In this document: piece after piece, positions 1 to 8,283 of the stretch
Numbering within the stretch: the stretch's first letter is position 1
Layout of the letters: each line of letters begins with the position of its first letter
Source: Nitrospira sp.
GTDB lineage: Bacteria; Nitrospirota; Nitrospiria; Nitrospirales; Nitrospiraceae
DNA length: 64,000 nucleotides
NCBI GenBank assembly: GCA_019636835.1
Contig: JAHBWU010000009.1
Span: 1-64,000, forward strand
Direction: 5' to 3'
Made by a program: the position numbers and the translations under genes
Notes under the pieces: generated by a model
Seen by the model: the letters and a program-made list of their open reading frames with translations, nothing else
Databases searched by the model: none
Told to the model about the DNA's origin: nothing

Positions 1-343
1 CTATGTTTAAGCAGATCCGCATAAGAGCTGGATCGGCCAGTTCCTGTCCGTCTAACACACCCTTACTGTTCGCGAACAATACGCCATAACTTATAGCGTT
101 TCAATGAGTTGTGACTACGGGACCATTTCTCACGTGGTCTTATAGCGGATCCGCCTAAGCCTCCACCGCTCACAGCCTTAGCCTGCTGCACATGCAGACA
201 TTGAACGGCCGCTTTCAATTCGTGATCGACCAGTTTGTGTTGATAGCTGCCACTGACTGGAAGATTGAGTCTGAACGACTACACCTCTTCCATCTTTTCT
301 TCCATCATGGCCTTTTCGCTGTGCTTCACGTATCGTACGTGCG
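1..343. other. Left-edge intergenic stretch without a recognisable gene
   Basis: No reading frame on either strand resembles a protein and no tRNA-like clover-leaf was seen. The stretch contains a perfect 10-base palindrome, GCGGATCCGC, at 147-156. It presumably carries the promoter region of aat, but no convincing -35/-10 pair could be picked. The feature that precedes it lies outside the window. Confidence 0.5.
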
Positions 344-1033
344 ATGTTTCGCGTGAATCGGCACGATCTTCGTTTTCCTCCGGTTGATCGGGCATCCCCT
401 GAAGGCCTCCTCGCGGTAGGGGGTGATCTCTGTCCGGAGCGGTTACTCGTAGCCTATCGACAGGGCATCTTTCCCTGGTACAACGACGATCAACCCATTC
501 TCTGGTGGTCGCCGGACCCTCGCGCCGTGTTGTTCCCCGACAAACTCCATGTCTCGCGCAGCCTCAAGCGGAGCCTTCGCCCTGAGGTATTCACCGTCAC
601 GCTCGATACCGGCTTTCGAACTATCATGGAACAGTGCGCAGGGCCACGTCCGCAGTACCCCGAAGGAGGAACCTGGATCACGCGTGACATGCTGGATGCC
701 TATACCCGCTTGCACGAACTCGGCTATGCCCATTCCGTCGAGACATGGCAGGACGGTCGCCTGGTCGGCGGACTGTATGGCGTGGCGATCGGAGGGGCCT
801 TCTTTGCCGAGTCGATGTTTACCCGAGTCGACGATGCATCCAAAGTGGCGCTCGTGAGGCTCGTCACACAGCTTCACGCCTGGAACTTCCGCCTCATCGA
901 TTGCCAACAGTTCTCTTCCCATGTCAGCCGATTCGGCGCTGAGGAGGTTCCACGAACAGACTTCATCAAACATCTCACTGCAGCACTCAAGGTTCCCCAC
1001 CGGCGTGGCAAATGGACATTCGAAACGGTGTAA
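344..1033 (+). CDS. aat: Leucyl/phenylalanyl-tRNA--protein transferase
   Basis: Cytosolic enzyme that transfers Leu or Phe from aminoacyl-tRNA to proteins with an N-terminal Arg or Lys, marking them for ClpS/ClpAP degradation (N-end rule). The 229-residue product matches the family over its whole length: GLLAVGGDL near residue 22, GIFPWY, ILWWSPDPRAVLFP, EGGTWIT, HELGYAHSVE, GGLYGVAIG and the LIDCQ segment. The start at ATG 344 leaves the usual short N-terminus. It is followed after 109 bases by a rhodanese gene on the same strand. Identification is based on family-wide motifs and is secure. Confidence 0.96.
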   Translation: MFRVNRHDLRFPPVDRASPEGLLAVGGDLCPERLLVAYRQGIFPWYNDDQPILWWSPDPRAVLFPDKLHVSRSLKRSLRPEVFTVTLDTGFRTIMEQCAGPRPQYPEGGTWITRDMLDAYTRLHELGYAHSVETWQDGRLVGGLYGVAIGGAFFAESMFTRVDDASKVALVRLVTQLHAWNFRLIDCQQFSSHVSRFGAEEVPRTDFIKHLTAALKVPHRRGKWTFETV

Positions 1034-1142
1034 GTCATTGAAGGGCCAAGATTGACGCGCCGCCACTTGCCTGGTGAACCGCATTTGACAGCCTTTTCCT
1101 CGGTCGATTATGATTTCGTTCAAGTCATGAGGAGGACATTAC

Positions 1143-1463
1143 ATGAGCTTTGTCATTACACCCAAAGAACTGAAGGACAGACTCGATAAAGGGGACAAAT
1201 TGGTGCTTTTGGATGTGCGGGAGCCTTGGGAAAACCAAATCGCCAAACTGGACAACTCCATCCTCATTCCGCTCGGCACGCTGCCTAACTCCATTTCCAA
1301 ATTGGACAGGAACACCGAGATTATCGCCTACTGCCATCATGGGATGCGAAGCGGAGACGCCACAGGGTTTTTGTTACAGCAGGGGTTTTCAAACGTGAAG
1401 AACCTGATCGGCGGGATTGATGCTTGGTCTGTTCAGATTGATGGGGCAGTTCCTCGATACTGA
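1143..1463 (+). CDS. Single-domain rhodanese-like protein
   Basis: Small cytosolic protein of 106 residues made of one rhodanese domain, a sulfurtransferase fold that carries persulfide sulfur on a cysteine. The CH1-like segment LLDVREPWE and the active-site loop YCHHGMRSG with the catalytic Cys are visible, followed by GFSNVKNLIGGIDAW. A strong Shine-Dalgarno (GAGGAG) sits about 7 bases before ATG 1143. The physiological sulfur donor and acceptor cannot be read from sequence. It could be cotranscribed with aat. Confidence 0.9.
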   Translation: MSFVITPKELKDRLDKGDKLVLLDVREPWENQIAKLDNSILIPLGTLPNSISKLDRNTEIIAYCHHGMRSGDATGFLLQQGFSNVKNLIGGIDAWSVQIDGAVPRY

Positions 1464-1554
1464 TCCAGTCTGATACCGACATGGGAAAGGCTGGCGGTTG
1501 AATTCTGACAGCCTCGTCTGTGGTTCGACTAGATCATCGCCTTATAGGAGCGGG

Positions 1555-2478
1555 CTACCTGGTTTTCCCCTGGAAAAATTCGACGGTCTGCTTCAACCCT
1601 TCGGCGAGGTCCACCTTGACCTCCCACCCCAGTTCTTGTTTGATCCTTGACGCGTCAATCACACTGCGAACCTGCTCGCCGGCTTTGGCCGGGCCATGAA
1701 CCTCTTTGGAGCTCGAAGCGGTCAAGCCGGCGAGCATCCGGAACAACTCATTGACGGATGTCTCTGTCCCGGTTCCGACGTTGTACGCTCCGTGCGCATT
1801 CTGCCCCATGGCGGCGAGGTTAGCTTCGGCCACGTCGTCGACGAACACGAAATCGCGCGTTTGACGGCCGTTTCCATTAATAATAGGCTGCTCGTTGTTC
1901 AACATCTTTTGGATGAAGATGGCAATGACCCCTGCTTCTCCCTCGGGATCCTGTCTCGGCCCGTACACATTGGCGTACCGCAGGCTGACCACTGGAATCC
2001 CGCTTGTCCGCTGGAAGTAGGACAAGTAATGCTCCCCGCACAGTTTACTGATGCCATAGGGCGATAGGGGGTTGGTGGCGTGAGATTCGGCGGCTGGAAA
2101 GGTCTCCTGTTCACCGTAGATCGCTCCTCCGGACGATGTGAACACGACCTTTCGACAACCATACCGAACCGCTTGTTGTAACACATTCATGGTTCCCAAG
2201 ACGTTGACCTGCGCATCGAACACCGGGTCGTCAACCGAACGGCGGACACTGACCTGAGCCGCAAGATGGAGGACGATGTTGGGCCGTTCATTGCGAAAGA
2301 CCCGTTCAAGACGCCAACTGGTAATGTCGGTTTTGTAGAGACTCGCCGCGCGGTTGACGTTCTTCCGCTTTCCAGTAGCCAGATTGTCGACGATGACAAC
2401 TTGATGCCCCTCTTCAACGAGTCGATCCACCACATGAGACCCGATAAACCCTGCGCCGCCCGTCACGAGTACTTTCAT
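1555..2478 (-). CDS. NAD-dependent epimerase/dehydratase, GalE-like
   Basis: Extended short-chain dehydrogenase/reductase acting on a nucleotide sugar, most like UDP-glucose 4-epimerase. The 307-residue protein opens with the NAD-binding motif VTGGAGFIGSHVV, has the DLxxxx-type cofactor region, a TSSGGAIYGE segment, and the catalytic YxxxK as YGISK. The start at 2478 is chosen over an upstream Met at 2514 because AGGAGG lies just before it and the Rossmann strand begins immediately. It is the last gene of the minus-strand run after tlyA. Substrate (UDP-Glc, UDP-GlcNAc or another sugar) is not decided by sequence. Confidence 0.88.
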   Translation of the reverse strand: MKVLVTGGAGFIGSHVVDRLVEEGHQVVIVDNLATGKRKNVNRAASLYKTDITSWRLERVFRNERPNIVLHLAAQVSVRRSVDDPVFDAQVNVLGTMNVLQQAVRYGCRKVVFTSSGGAIYGEQETFPAAESHATNPLSPYGISKLCGEHYLSYFQRTSGIPVVSLRYANVYGPRQDPEGEAGVIAIFIQKMLNNEQPIINGNGRQTRDFVFVDDVAEANLAAMGQNAHGAYNVGTGTETSVNELFRMLAGLTASSSKEVHGPAKAGEQVRSVIDASRIKQELGWEVKVDLAEGLKQTVEFFQGKTR

Positions 2479-2517
2479 TGGCCCTCCTGAATGAACTCTC
2501 AGCAATTCCGACACTCC

Positions 2518-3288
2518 TTACATACCATGAAACGGGGTGTTGTACTCAAAGATTGCTAATATTTCCTGATTGCCCTTTTTCCCTTTGATCGGAGACACAA
2601 CGGTCCCCATCGTCCGAAGCCCCATTCCCTCCACAAAGCGTACGACTCTCTGAGCAACCTCCGCTCTCTGGGTGTCGTCACGCACGACGCCCCCCCGACC
2701 CACTTGCCCCTTTCCCACTTCAAACTGTGGTTTGATCAAGGCGATGACGCGGGCCGGAGAACGGAGGAATTGCGTGATGGACGGAAGCACCTTCGTCAAC
2801 GAGATAAATGAGACATCGATGACGGCCAGATCAACCAGCTCCGGGATGGCAGAAGGAGGCATATAGCGAATGTTGGTCCGCTCAATCAGCACGACGCGTG
2901 GATCTTGCCGGAGCCGCCAATCGAACTGACCATAACCCACATCAACCGCGTAGACCTTTGCAGCTCCCCTCTGGAGCAAACAGTCGGTGAACCCTCCGGT
3001 CGAGCACCCGACATCGAGACAGATCAGTCCTTGAGGGTCAATCGAGCCGGAGCCGAGAGCCGCCTCCAGTTTTTCGCCGCCTCGGCTGACGAACGGCTTG
3101 CTCTCTCCGACAATCTCGATGACCGCATCGATGGGGATCACCCGGGACGGCTTGTCGATGATCACCCCGTTGCTCTTGACCTTACCCGCAAGAATCATCC
3201 GGACGGCAGCGTCTCGGCTCTGCACCAATCCCTGAGCCGTCAGCACGTGGTCGCAACGATCCCTACCGCGTCGTATGTGTGTACCCAT
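2518..3288 (-). CDS. tlyA: TlyA family rRNA (cytidine-2'-O)-methyltransferase
   Basis: Predicted S-adenosylmethionine-dependent RNA methyltransferase of 256 residues. An N-terminal S4 RNA-binding domain (about residues 12-70, including SRDAAVRMILAGKV) precedes an FtsJ-like methyltransferase domain with FVSRGGEKLEAAL and the SAM motif LDVGCSTGGFTDCLL. Family members 2'-O-methylate 16S and/or 23S rRNA cytidines. No strong ribosome site precedes ATG 3288, so the true start could be a few codons downstream. The gene follows xseB by 53 bases in a linkage (xseA-xseB-tlyA) seen in many bacteria. Confidence 0.9.
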   Translation of the reverse strand: MGTHIRRGRDRCDHVLTAQGLVQSRDAAVRMILAGKVKSNGVIIDKPSRVIPIDAVIEIVGESKPFVSRGGEKLEAALGSGSIDPQGLICLDVGCSTGGFTDCLLQRGAAKVYAVDVGYGQFDWRLRQDPRVVLIERTNIRYMPPSAIPELVDLAVIDVSFISLTKVLPSITQFLRSPARVIALIKPQFEVGKGQVGRGGVVRDDTQRAEVAQRVVRFVEGMGLRTMGTVVSPIKGKKGNQEILAIFEYNTPFHGM

Positions 3289-3341
3289 GAGAATCGAAAA
3301 GGGGGAAAGATGAGAAAGGATAATACCAGAAGGGTGACCTG

Positions 3342-3599
3342 TTATGGATCTTCGGTGGAAGTCGGTACGTCAATGTCATTGGAGGTGAAAGCACGTAAAT
3401 GTTTTTTTCCATTCTTATCCTGAACGAGCACCTCGACTTTCCGTTCAGCCTCTTCCAGCACCCTCAAGCAATTCTTCGACAGCCGAATGCCCTCCTCGAA
3501 AATCTTCAAGGATTCATCCAGCGGCAGATCTCCTTTTTCTAATTCGCCGACGATGGCTTCCAACCTGGCCATCGCTTGTTCAAACTTCACGCCAGCCAC
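3342..3599 (-). CDS. xseB: Exodeoxyribonuclease VII small subunit
   Basis: Small subunit of ExoVII, which degrades single-stranded DNA together with XseA. The 85-residue helical protein shows the family signature FEQAMARLEAIVGELEKG followed by LPLDESLKIFEEG. It begins at a GTG codon with AAAGGAG seven bases upstream. It lies 55 bases after xseA on the same strand, so the two subunits are coexpressed. The C-terminal acidic tail is ordinary for the family. Confidence 0.95.
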   Translation of the reverse strand: MAGVKFEQAMARLEAIVGELEKGDLPLDESLKIFEEGIRLSKNCLRVLEEAERKVEVLVQDKNGKKHLRAFTSNDIDVPTSTEDP

Positions 3600-3654
3600 A
3601 ATAATCTCCTTTTAAGCGACACGCAGCCCATTATAACGAAGTCTCAACCGGCAT

Positions 3655-5037
3655 TTAAACCGACGGATCCAACCTGACTTCCTCCACAGTACATCGGAGC
3701 TGACCCTTGGCAAGATGTGCCAGGATCTCTTCACCGACGGAGACCTGTCCGGCATCCCGAATGATCCGGCGTCCTGGCATCGTTTCGAGAATCCCGTAAC
3801 CCCGGTCCAGAATGGCGAGCGGGCTCAGCCCGTTGAATCGGCCGAGATAGGCATGGGTTTGCTCGACCTTCCGCTTGAGGTCATGGTTCACGGCAACGAT
3901 CAAACGCGCCCGCAACTGTGGAACGATCGCCAGATCGTGACGCACTTGAAGCCCCGGACTCCTCGACATCAGCGATTGCGTCCATGTTTGCACATTCTCC
4001 ATCGCTTGCCTCAGCTGTGCGCGAAATGCTTCTCGCATGCCTGCCACGGCATCATCCACCCGCTGAGCTTCTTTGAGAACCCTAAACCTGATGGTGTCCA
4101 TATGGGCAAGCAAAAGATCAAGTCGCTGATGCTGCTCCAGGCATCGCGAGTTTATGGCTTGCCGACAACGGGCGGTGAGCATGCCCAACCGCTCGACCAT
4201 CTCCGTCAGTACTGGGGCAACCATTTCGGCGGCAGCGGACGGTGTGGGGGCCCGTACGTCTGCCGCAAAGTCAGCCAGTGTCACATCCGTCTCATGTCCC
4301 ACAGCCGATACGACTGGGACTCGTGACGCGGCGATGGCTCGTACGACGGCTTCTTCGTTGAAGCTCCACAGATCTTCCAAGGATCCACCGCCTCGCCCGA
4401 TGATCATGACATCGACCACACCCAGTCTGTTCAACGCATGAATGGCGGCTGTGATCTGTTCACCCGCTCCAGACCCTTGCACCTGTACAGGCGCGATGAT
4501 GATGCTCAAGATAGGACAACGACGGTGCAATACGGTGATCAGATCTCGAACCGCCGCTCCGGTCGGCGAGGTCACGATTCCGACGGTCCGAGGGAACACC
4601 GGTAATGATTGTTTGCCCTCTCTATCGAAGAGCCCTTCGGCCTCCAGGCGACGCTTCAGTTGCTCAAACGCCAACTGGAGGGCACCCCGCCCCTTGGGTT
4701 CGAGATGATCGAGAATGACCTGGTACTCTCCACGCGGCTCATACACGGAGAGTCGCCCTCGCACGACGACATGCAGCCCCTCCTCCAGGCCGAACCGCAA
4801 ACGAACGGCCGTCGAACGGAAGATCACCGCTCGAATCTGGCTCATCTGGTCCTTGAGTGTACAGTAGAGATGTCCGGACGCCGGTGCGCGCAGGTTCGAA
4901 ATTTCCCCTTCAAGCCATACCTCGGCAAAGTCAGTTTCGAGGGAAAGCCGAACCATGGCGGTCAGTTCCGAGACGGTGCGGATTTGTCTCGAGGTCGACT
5001 CGGAAGGAGAAAGGGACGGGCGAGAGTACGTAGTCGT
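3655..5037 (-). CDS. xseA: Exodeoxyribonuclease VII large subunit, probable ACG start
   Basis: Catalytic subunit of ExoVII. It has an N-terminal OB-fold (VWLEGEISNLRAPASGHLY), a nuclease core (GIVTSPTGAAVRD, IIGRGGGSLEDLW, SAVGHETDVTLADFAAD) and a C-terminal coiled coil. The first ATG in frame, at 4956, would delete the start of the OB-fold. The frame stays open upstream and encodes the conserved VSEL element. A strong AGGAGG at 5049-5044 lies 6 bases before an ACG codon at 5037-5035, and no ATG, GTG or TTG occurs in between. An ACG start gives 460 residues, a normal length. A sequencing error or mutated ATG is the alternative. Confidence 0.93.
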   Translation of the reverse strand, partial: TTTYSRPSLSPSESTSRQIRTVSELTAMVRLSLETDFAEVWLEGEISNLRAPASGHLYCTLKDQMSQIRAVIFRSTAVRLRFGLEEGLHVVVRGRLSVYEPRGEYQVILDHLEPKGRGALQLAFEQLKRRLEAEGLFDREGKQSLPVFPRTVGIVTSPTGAAVRDLITVLHRRCPILSIIIAPVQVQGSGAGEQITAAIHALNRLGVVDVMIIGRGGGSLEDLWSFNEEAVVRAIAASRVPVVSAVGHETDVTLADFAADVRAPTPSAAAEMVAPVLTEMVERLGMLTARCRQAINSRCLEQHQRLDLLLAHMDTIRFRVLKEAQRVDDAVAGMREAFRAQLRQAMENVQTWTQSLMSRSPGLQVRHDLAIVPQLRARLIVAVNHDLKRKVEQTHAYLGRFNGLSPLAILDRGYGILETMPGRRIIRDAGQVSVGEEILAHLAKGQLRCTVEEVRLDPSV

Positions 5038-5040
5038 GTA

Positions 5041-5050
5041 TCCCCTCCTT
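5041..5050 (-). promoter_or_regulatory. Strong ribosome binding site placing the xseA start at ACG
   Basis: Reading the minus strand, AAGGAGGGGA occupies 5050-5041. The next in-frame codon at good spacing (6 bases after AGGAGG) is ACG at 5037. No canonical start codon occurs in frame until ATG 4956, about 87 bases further on. Confidence 0.7.
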
Positions 5051-5100
5051 TGAAGCTCGCGATGTGGAACAGGGCTCGCAGCCTATTGCAGCGTCTCCAC

Positions 5101-5880
5101 CTAATCGACGAGGCGAATTCGTTCAAATGCGATCGCCTTGCCCAAGCGAGGATCGAGCTCAAGCAGGACTGCACAAAAGACGGACGGTCCTGATGCAACT
5201 TCAAACCGCCTCGGCATCGCGGTCAAAAATTTCTCGATCGCCAATTCTTTCTTGACACCGATCACCGAATGGAGCGGTCCCGTCATTCCGATATCCGTGA
5301 TGTATGCAGTGCCCTTCGGAAGGATTTGCTCGTCGGCAGTCTGCACATGCGTATGCGTACCGACGACGGCGACCACTTCCCCATCCAGAAAATGCCCCAT
5401 GGCCATCTTCTCAGACGTGGCTTCCGCATGCATGTCGACCACAATCGCGGAGGTCTCCCGTTTCAACCGGGACAACTCGCGTTTTGCCGTCTGAAAGGGG
5501 CAATCGATTGTCGGCATGTACACCCGGCCCATCAACTGTAAGATGGCCAGGCGCTCACCGCCTGCGGTCTCAATAACGACACTCCCATTTCCCGGAACTC
5601 CCGACGGGTAATTCGCCGGACGCAACAAACGGGGCTCTCGCGAAAAGTAGTCGATCGCCTCTTTCTTATCCCAGGCATGATTTCCGGTGGTGATCACCGA
5701 TATGCCCGTTTCGAACAGTTCTTCGGCCAGCTCAGGCGTGACCCCGAAGCCTCCGGCCAGATTTTCACCATTGGCGATGACCGCATCGATACGGCGCTGT
5801 GCGATCAACCGAGGCACCGCCCGAGCGACCGCCCGGCGGCCCGGCTCCCCCATGATGTCCCCGATACATAGGACTTTCAT
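5101..5880 (-). CDS. ymdB: YmdB-type metallophosphoesterase
   Basis: TIGR00282-family dinuclear metal phosphodiesterase of 259 residues, whose Bacillus subtilis relative hydrolyses 2',3'-cyclic AMP and influences RNA-dependent switching. Metal-ligand motifs are all present: GDIMGEPGR at the N-terminus, ANGENLAGGFG, TTGNHAWDKKE, VDMHAEATSEK and VVGTHTHVQTAD. Its ATG overlaps the rny stop by 4 bases, so it is translationally coupled to RNase Y, matching the known rny-ymdB pairing. Function in this organism is inferred. Confidence 0.93.
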   Translation of the reverse strand: MKVLCIGDIMGEPGRRAVARAVPRLIAQRRIDAVIANGENLAGGFGVTPELAEELFETGISVITTGNHAWDKKEAIDYFSREPRLLRPANYPSGVPGNGSVVIETAGGERLAILQLMGRVYMPTIDCPFQTAKRELSRLKRETSAIVVDMHAEATSEKMAMGHFLDGEVVAVVGTHTHVQTADEQILPKGTAYITDIGMTGPLHSVIGVKKELAIEKFLTAMPRRFEVASGPSVFCAVLLELDPRLGKAIAFERIRLVD

Positions 5881-7448
5881 TTAGCGTATTCCACGTATCG
5901 GCTTTCTCGAATGACAGTGACCTTGATCTGTCCCGGATAGGTCAGCTCCTGTTCTATTTTCTTGGCAAGTTCACGGGAAAGTTGGAACGACTCGGCATCG
6001 GTGATGTCCTCTTGCCTCACAATGACTCGAATTTCACGCCCGGCTTGGATCGCGTAGGCTTTCTGCACTCCCTTATGTCCGGTTGCCAGCGATTCCAGCT
6101 TTTCCAACCGCTTCACGTAGGACTCCAGTGCTTCCCGTCGGGCGCCGGGCCGTGCCGCCGACAGCGCCTCGGCCGCCGCCACCAAGACACTCTCCGGACA
6201 GATCGGTTCCACCTGCTCGTGATGCGCGGCGATCGCATTGACGATCTTGGGAGATTCGCCGTATTTCTTGGCGATTTCTGCCCCCAGCATGGCATGCGGC
6301 CCCTCTTCTTCATGGCTGACCGCCTTGCCGATGTCATGGAGCAAGGCTCCTCGCCGAGCCAGTCTGACATCGAGACCCAACTCCGACGCCATGATGCCGC
6401 AGATGTAAGAGGCTTCGCGGGCATGATAGAGGTTATTTTGCCCGTAGCTTGTTCGATACTTGAGACGCCCCAACACTTTGATCAACTCAGGATGAAAATC
6501 TGAGAGCCCCAGCTCAAAAATAATTTTCTCCGCCTCTTCATACATCAGCTTGTCGATGTCGACCTTGACCTTCTCGACGATCTCCTCGATGCGCGTGGGA
6601 TGGATCCGCCCATCGTGCATCAGCCGTTCCAGCGACACTTTGGCAATCTCGCGCCGCAACGGATCAAATCCTGAAATAATCACCGCCTCAGGGGTTTCAT
6701 CGATGATCAGATCAATGCCCGTTGCCGCTTCAAGCGCGCGGATATTCCGCCCTTCCCGGCCGATGATTCGGCCTTTCATGGCATCATTCGGAATGGGAAC
6801 GACAGAGATCGTGGATTCCGATACATAGTCCCGAACGACACGCTGGATCGAGCTGGTAATGATCTCCCGAGCTTCCCGCTCCGCATTTTCACGCGCCTCT
6901 TCGATCGTTCGCTTCGCAAGCCCGACGGCATCGAGTTTCGCCTGCGATTCCATTTCGAGAATCAACTGTTTCTTGGCTTCATCCGCCGTCATACCGGCAA
7001 CCCGTTCCAACGCGTCCCGGTGTTCGTGTTCGGCCTTGGCACAGGCAGACTCTTTGGCTGCGAGCCCCTCTTCTCGTTTCGCGAAATCCACATCTCGCTT
7101 GCGCGACTCACTCTCGCGTTTCTCTATGGCGGCTAGTTTCCCGTCGAGCCCTCCTTCCCGTTGAATGAGGCGCTTTTCCATCGCTGAAAGTTCACCAAGC
7201 TTGGCTTTCTGTTCTTGCTCGAATTCAGCCTTCGCTTGAAACGCGAGATTCTTGGCTTCAAACCTGGCTTCCTTCAGAACATTCTCTGCCTCTCGTTGCG
7301 CATTTTGCACAACCTGCTTGGCCAAGTCTTCAGCCTCAGCCTGTTTGGCGCCCGTCATCCGTCGTCGCAGAACTTCAAATACTCCTGCACCAACCACGGC
7401 GCCGAAGATCACCGAAAGAATAATGTAAACAATAGTTGCGGTAGAAAT
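5877..7448 (-). CDS. rny: Ribonuclease Y, probable ATT start
   Basis: Membrane-anchored endoribonuclease that initiates mRNA decay. From an ATT start it has 523 residues, the usual RNase Y size. One N-terminal membrane helix (TIVYIILSVIFGAVVGAG) is followed by a long charged coiled coil, a KH RNA-binding domain (GRIIGREGRNIRALE), and an HD phosphohydrolase domain with the HDIGKA metal motif. No ATG suits the N-terminus. AAGGGGGTGA at 7463-7454 lies 5 bases before ATT 7448, whereas the in-frame GTG at 7457 falls inside that ribosome site. TTG 7535 has no ribosome site and would add 29 odd residues. Confidence 0.94.
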   Translation of the reverse strand: MSTATIVYIILSVIFGAVVGAGVFEVLRRRMTGAKQAEAEDLAKQVVQNAQREAENVLKEARFEAKNLAFQAKAEFEQEQKAKLGELSAMEKRLIQREGGLDGKLAAIEKRESESRKRDVDFAKREEGLAAKESACAKAEHEHRDALERVAGMTADEAKKQLILEMESQAKLDAVGLAKRTIEEARENAEREAREIITSSIQRVVRDYVSESTISVVPIPNDAMKGRIIGREGRNIRALEAATGIDLIIDETPEAVIISGFDPLRREIAKVSLERLMHDGRIHPTRIEEIVEKVKVDIDKLMYEEAEKIIFELGLSDFHPELIKVLGRLKYRTSYGQNNLYHAREASYICGIMASELGLDVRLARRGALLHDIGKAVSHEEEGPHAMLGAEIAKKYGESPKIVNAIAAHHEQVEPICPESVLVAAAEALSAARPGARREALESYVKRLEKLESLATGHKGVQKAYAIQAGREIRVIVRQEDITDAESFQLSRELAKKIEQELTYPGQIKVTVIRESRYVEYAK

Positions 7449-7453
7449 GGGAG

Positions 7454-7463
7454 TCACCCCCTT
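7454..7463 (-). promoter_or_regulatory. Near-perfect ribosome binding site pointing to an ATT start for rny
   Basis: AAGGGGGTGA differs by one base from the full anti-anti-Shine-Dalgarno AAGGAGGTGA. It is centred correctly for ATT at 7448-7446, and no ATG, GTG or TTG follows at usable spacing. Confidence 0.7.
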
Positions 7464-7601
7464 CTTAAAAACAGTCAGACCAGATGGACCAATCTGGCAT
7501 AGGCACCCCCCACAGACCGGGTGGAATGGGCGCAAATCATGATGTGAGGTGAAGAATGGAAGGGCTCAGGAAACCGCGAGTCGTCCAGCCTGGAAACGCA
7601 A

Positions 7602-7944
7602 GAGATCGTCAGGATACGATACCACACCCAGTAAGTTTCTCTGTCTGCTCCTCCTCAACTGTCGGTTGCCAGACAGCTGTTGGTGAGGATCAGATATCGA
7701 AATAAGTATTGGGGGTAGATACTCGCTCCACCCGGCAGGTATCTGCCGAATCGCCTCAATTTCGCAAACTGGCCGTCGCATGGCCGGTTGAAGCCGCCGC
7801 TCAAGCACGGACCATGCAATGAGTATCCACCGAACCAACACTTCGTATCCCATCAAGTAGACGTTCTCTGTAGTTTCTAGCACTTGTTTCCAATGGATCA
7901 ACAATCGACGATGTCACCCTTCCTCTTCACCTACACAATCACTT
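7602..7944 (-). ncRNA. Candidate structured RNA between zapA and rny (possible 6S RNA)
   Basis: About 540 bases between zapA and rny hold no protein I can support, but the minus strand can fold strongly. AAGTGTTGG pairs with CCAATACTT, and directly inside, across a small internal loop, GTGGATACTC pairs with GAGTATCTAC. The enclosed region carries a CGGCAG/CTGCCG hairpin and a GCATGG/CCATGC stem. ATCGTC/GACGAT could close an outer stem. A promoter-like TTGCTT, 17-base spacer, TATCAT lies at 7979-7951. 6S RNA commonly sits next to zapA, hence the suggestion. Ends are approximate and 6S identity is inference. Confidence 0.4.
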
Positions 7945-7950
7945 ATCTAT

Positions 7951-7979
7951 ATGATAACAAAGCGACTCTTTGAAAGCAA
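7951..7979 (-). promoter_or_regulatory. Putative sigma-70 promoter downstream of zapA
   Basis: On the minus strand TTGCTT (7979-7974) and TATCAT (7956-7951) are separated by 17 bases, with a predicted transcription start near 7944. It lies just past the zapA stop and would drive the candidate RNA and/or rny. It is a motif match only. Confidence 0.35.
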
Positions 7980-7986
7980 GGCGCTG

Positions 7987-8283
7987 CTACCTAAAGAGCG
8001 ATGTCGGCATCTGTTCGTCGATCGATTCCATCAACGTCACCATCCGCCGTTCGACATCAGCCTCTCCTTGGACACGTTTTTTCTCGGACTCAAACAGCTG
8101 ATGGGCAAGGTTGATCGCCGTCAGCACCGCCAATTTCGATGGAGTCGTCGTCTTCATCCCCTCCGCCAAATGTTTCATATGATCGTCGACAAAATGGGCC
8201 AGCCGCCGGATATAGGCATCGTCGCCATCTCCCGTGATCGCGTACCGTTGACCATAAATTTCCACATCAATGGTCTTAGTCAA
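7987..8283 (-). CDS. zapA: Cell division protein ZapA
   Basis: Cytosolic FtsZ-ring-associated protein that bundles FtsZ filaments. The product of 98 residues has the ZapA core (IDVEIYGQRYAITGD, then AYIRRLAHFVDDHM, and LAVLTAINLAHQLFESE) ending in a coiled coil. TTG 8283 is chosen because AAGGAGGTGG lies immediately upstream and the domain starts directly after it; the Met at 8331 would add 16 alien residues. The start overlaps the stop of the upstream coiled-coil gene, which implies translational coupling. Confidence 0.9.
   Translation of the reverse strand: MTKTIDVEIYGQRYAITGDGDDAYIRRLAHFVDDHMKHLAEGMKTTTPSKLAVLTAINLAHQLFESEKKRVQGEADVERRMVTLMESIDEQMPTSLFR

Noticed and set aside
443-1123. 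226-codon frame antisense to aat
   Set aside because: It mirrors a highly conserved gene and its translation has no family features; high GC keeps the opposite frame open.
4962-5204. 80-codon minus-strand frame upstream of ATG 4956 of xseA
   Set aside because: It is in a different frame from xseA and overlaps ymdB; the xseA frame itself explains the region.
7566-7904. 112-codon frame between zapA and rny
   Set aside because: No family resemblance, poor ribosome site, and the same bases form long RNA helices; treated as a non-coding RNA candidate.
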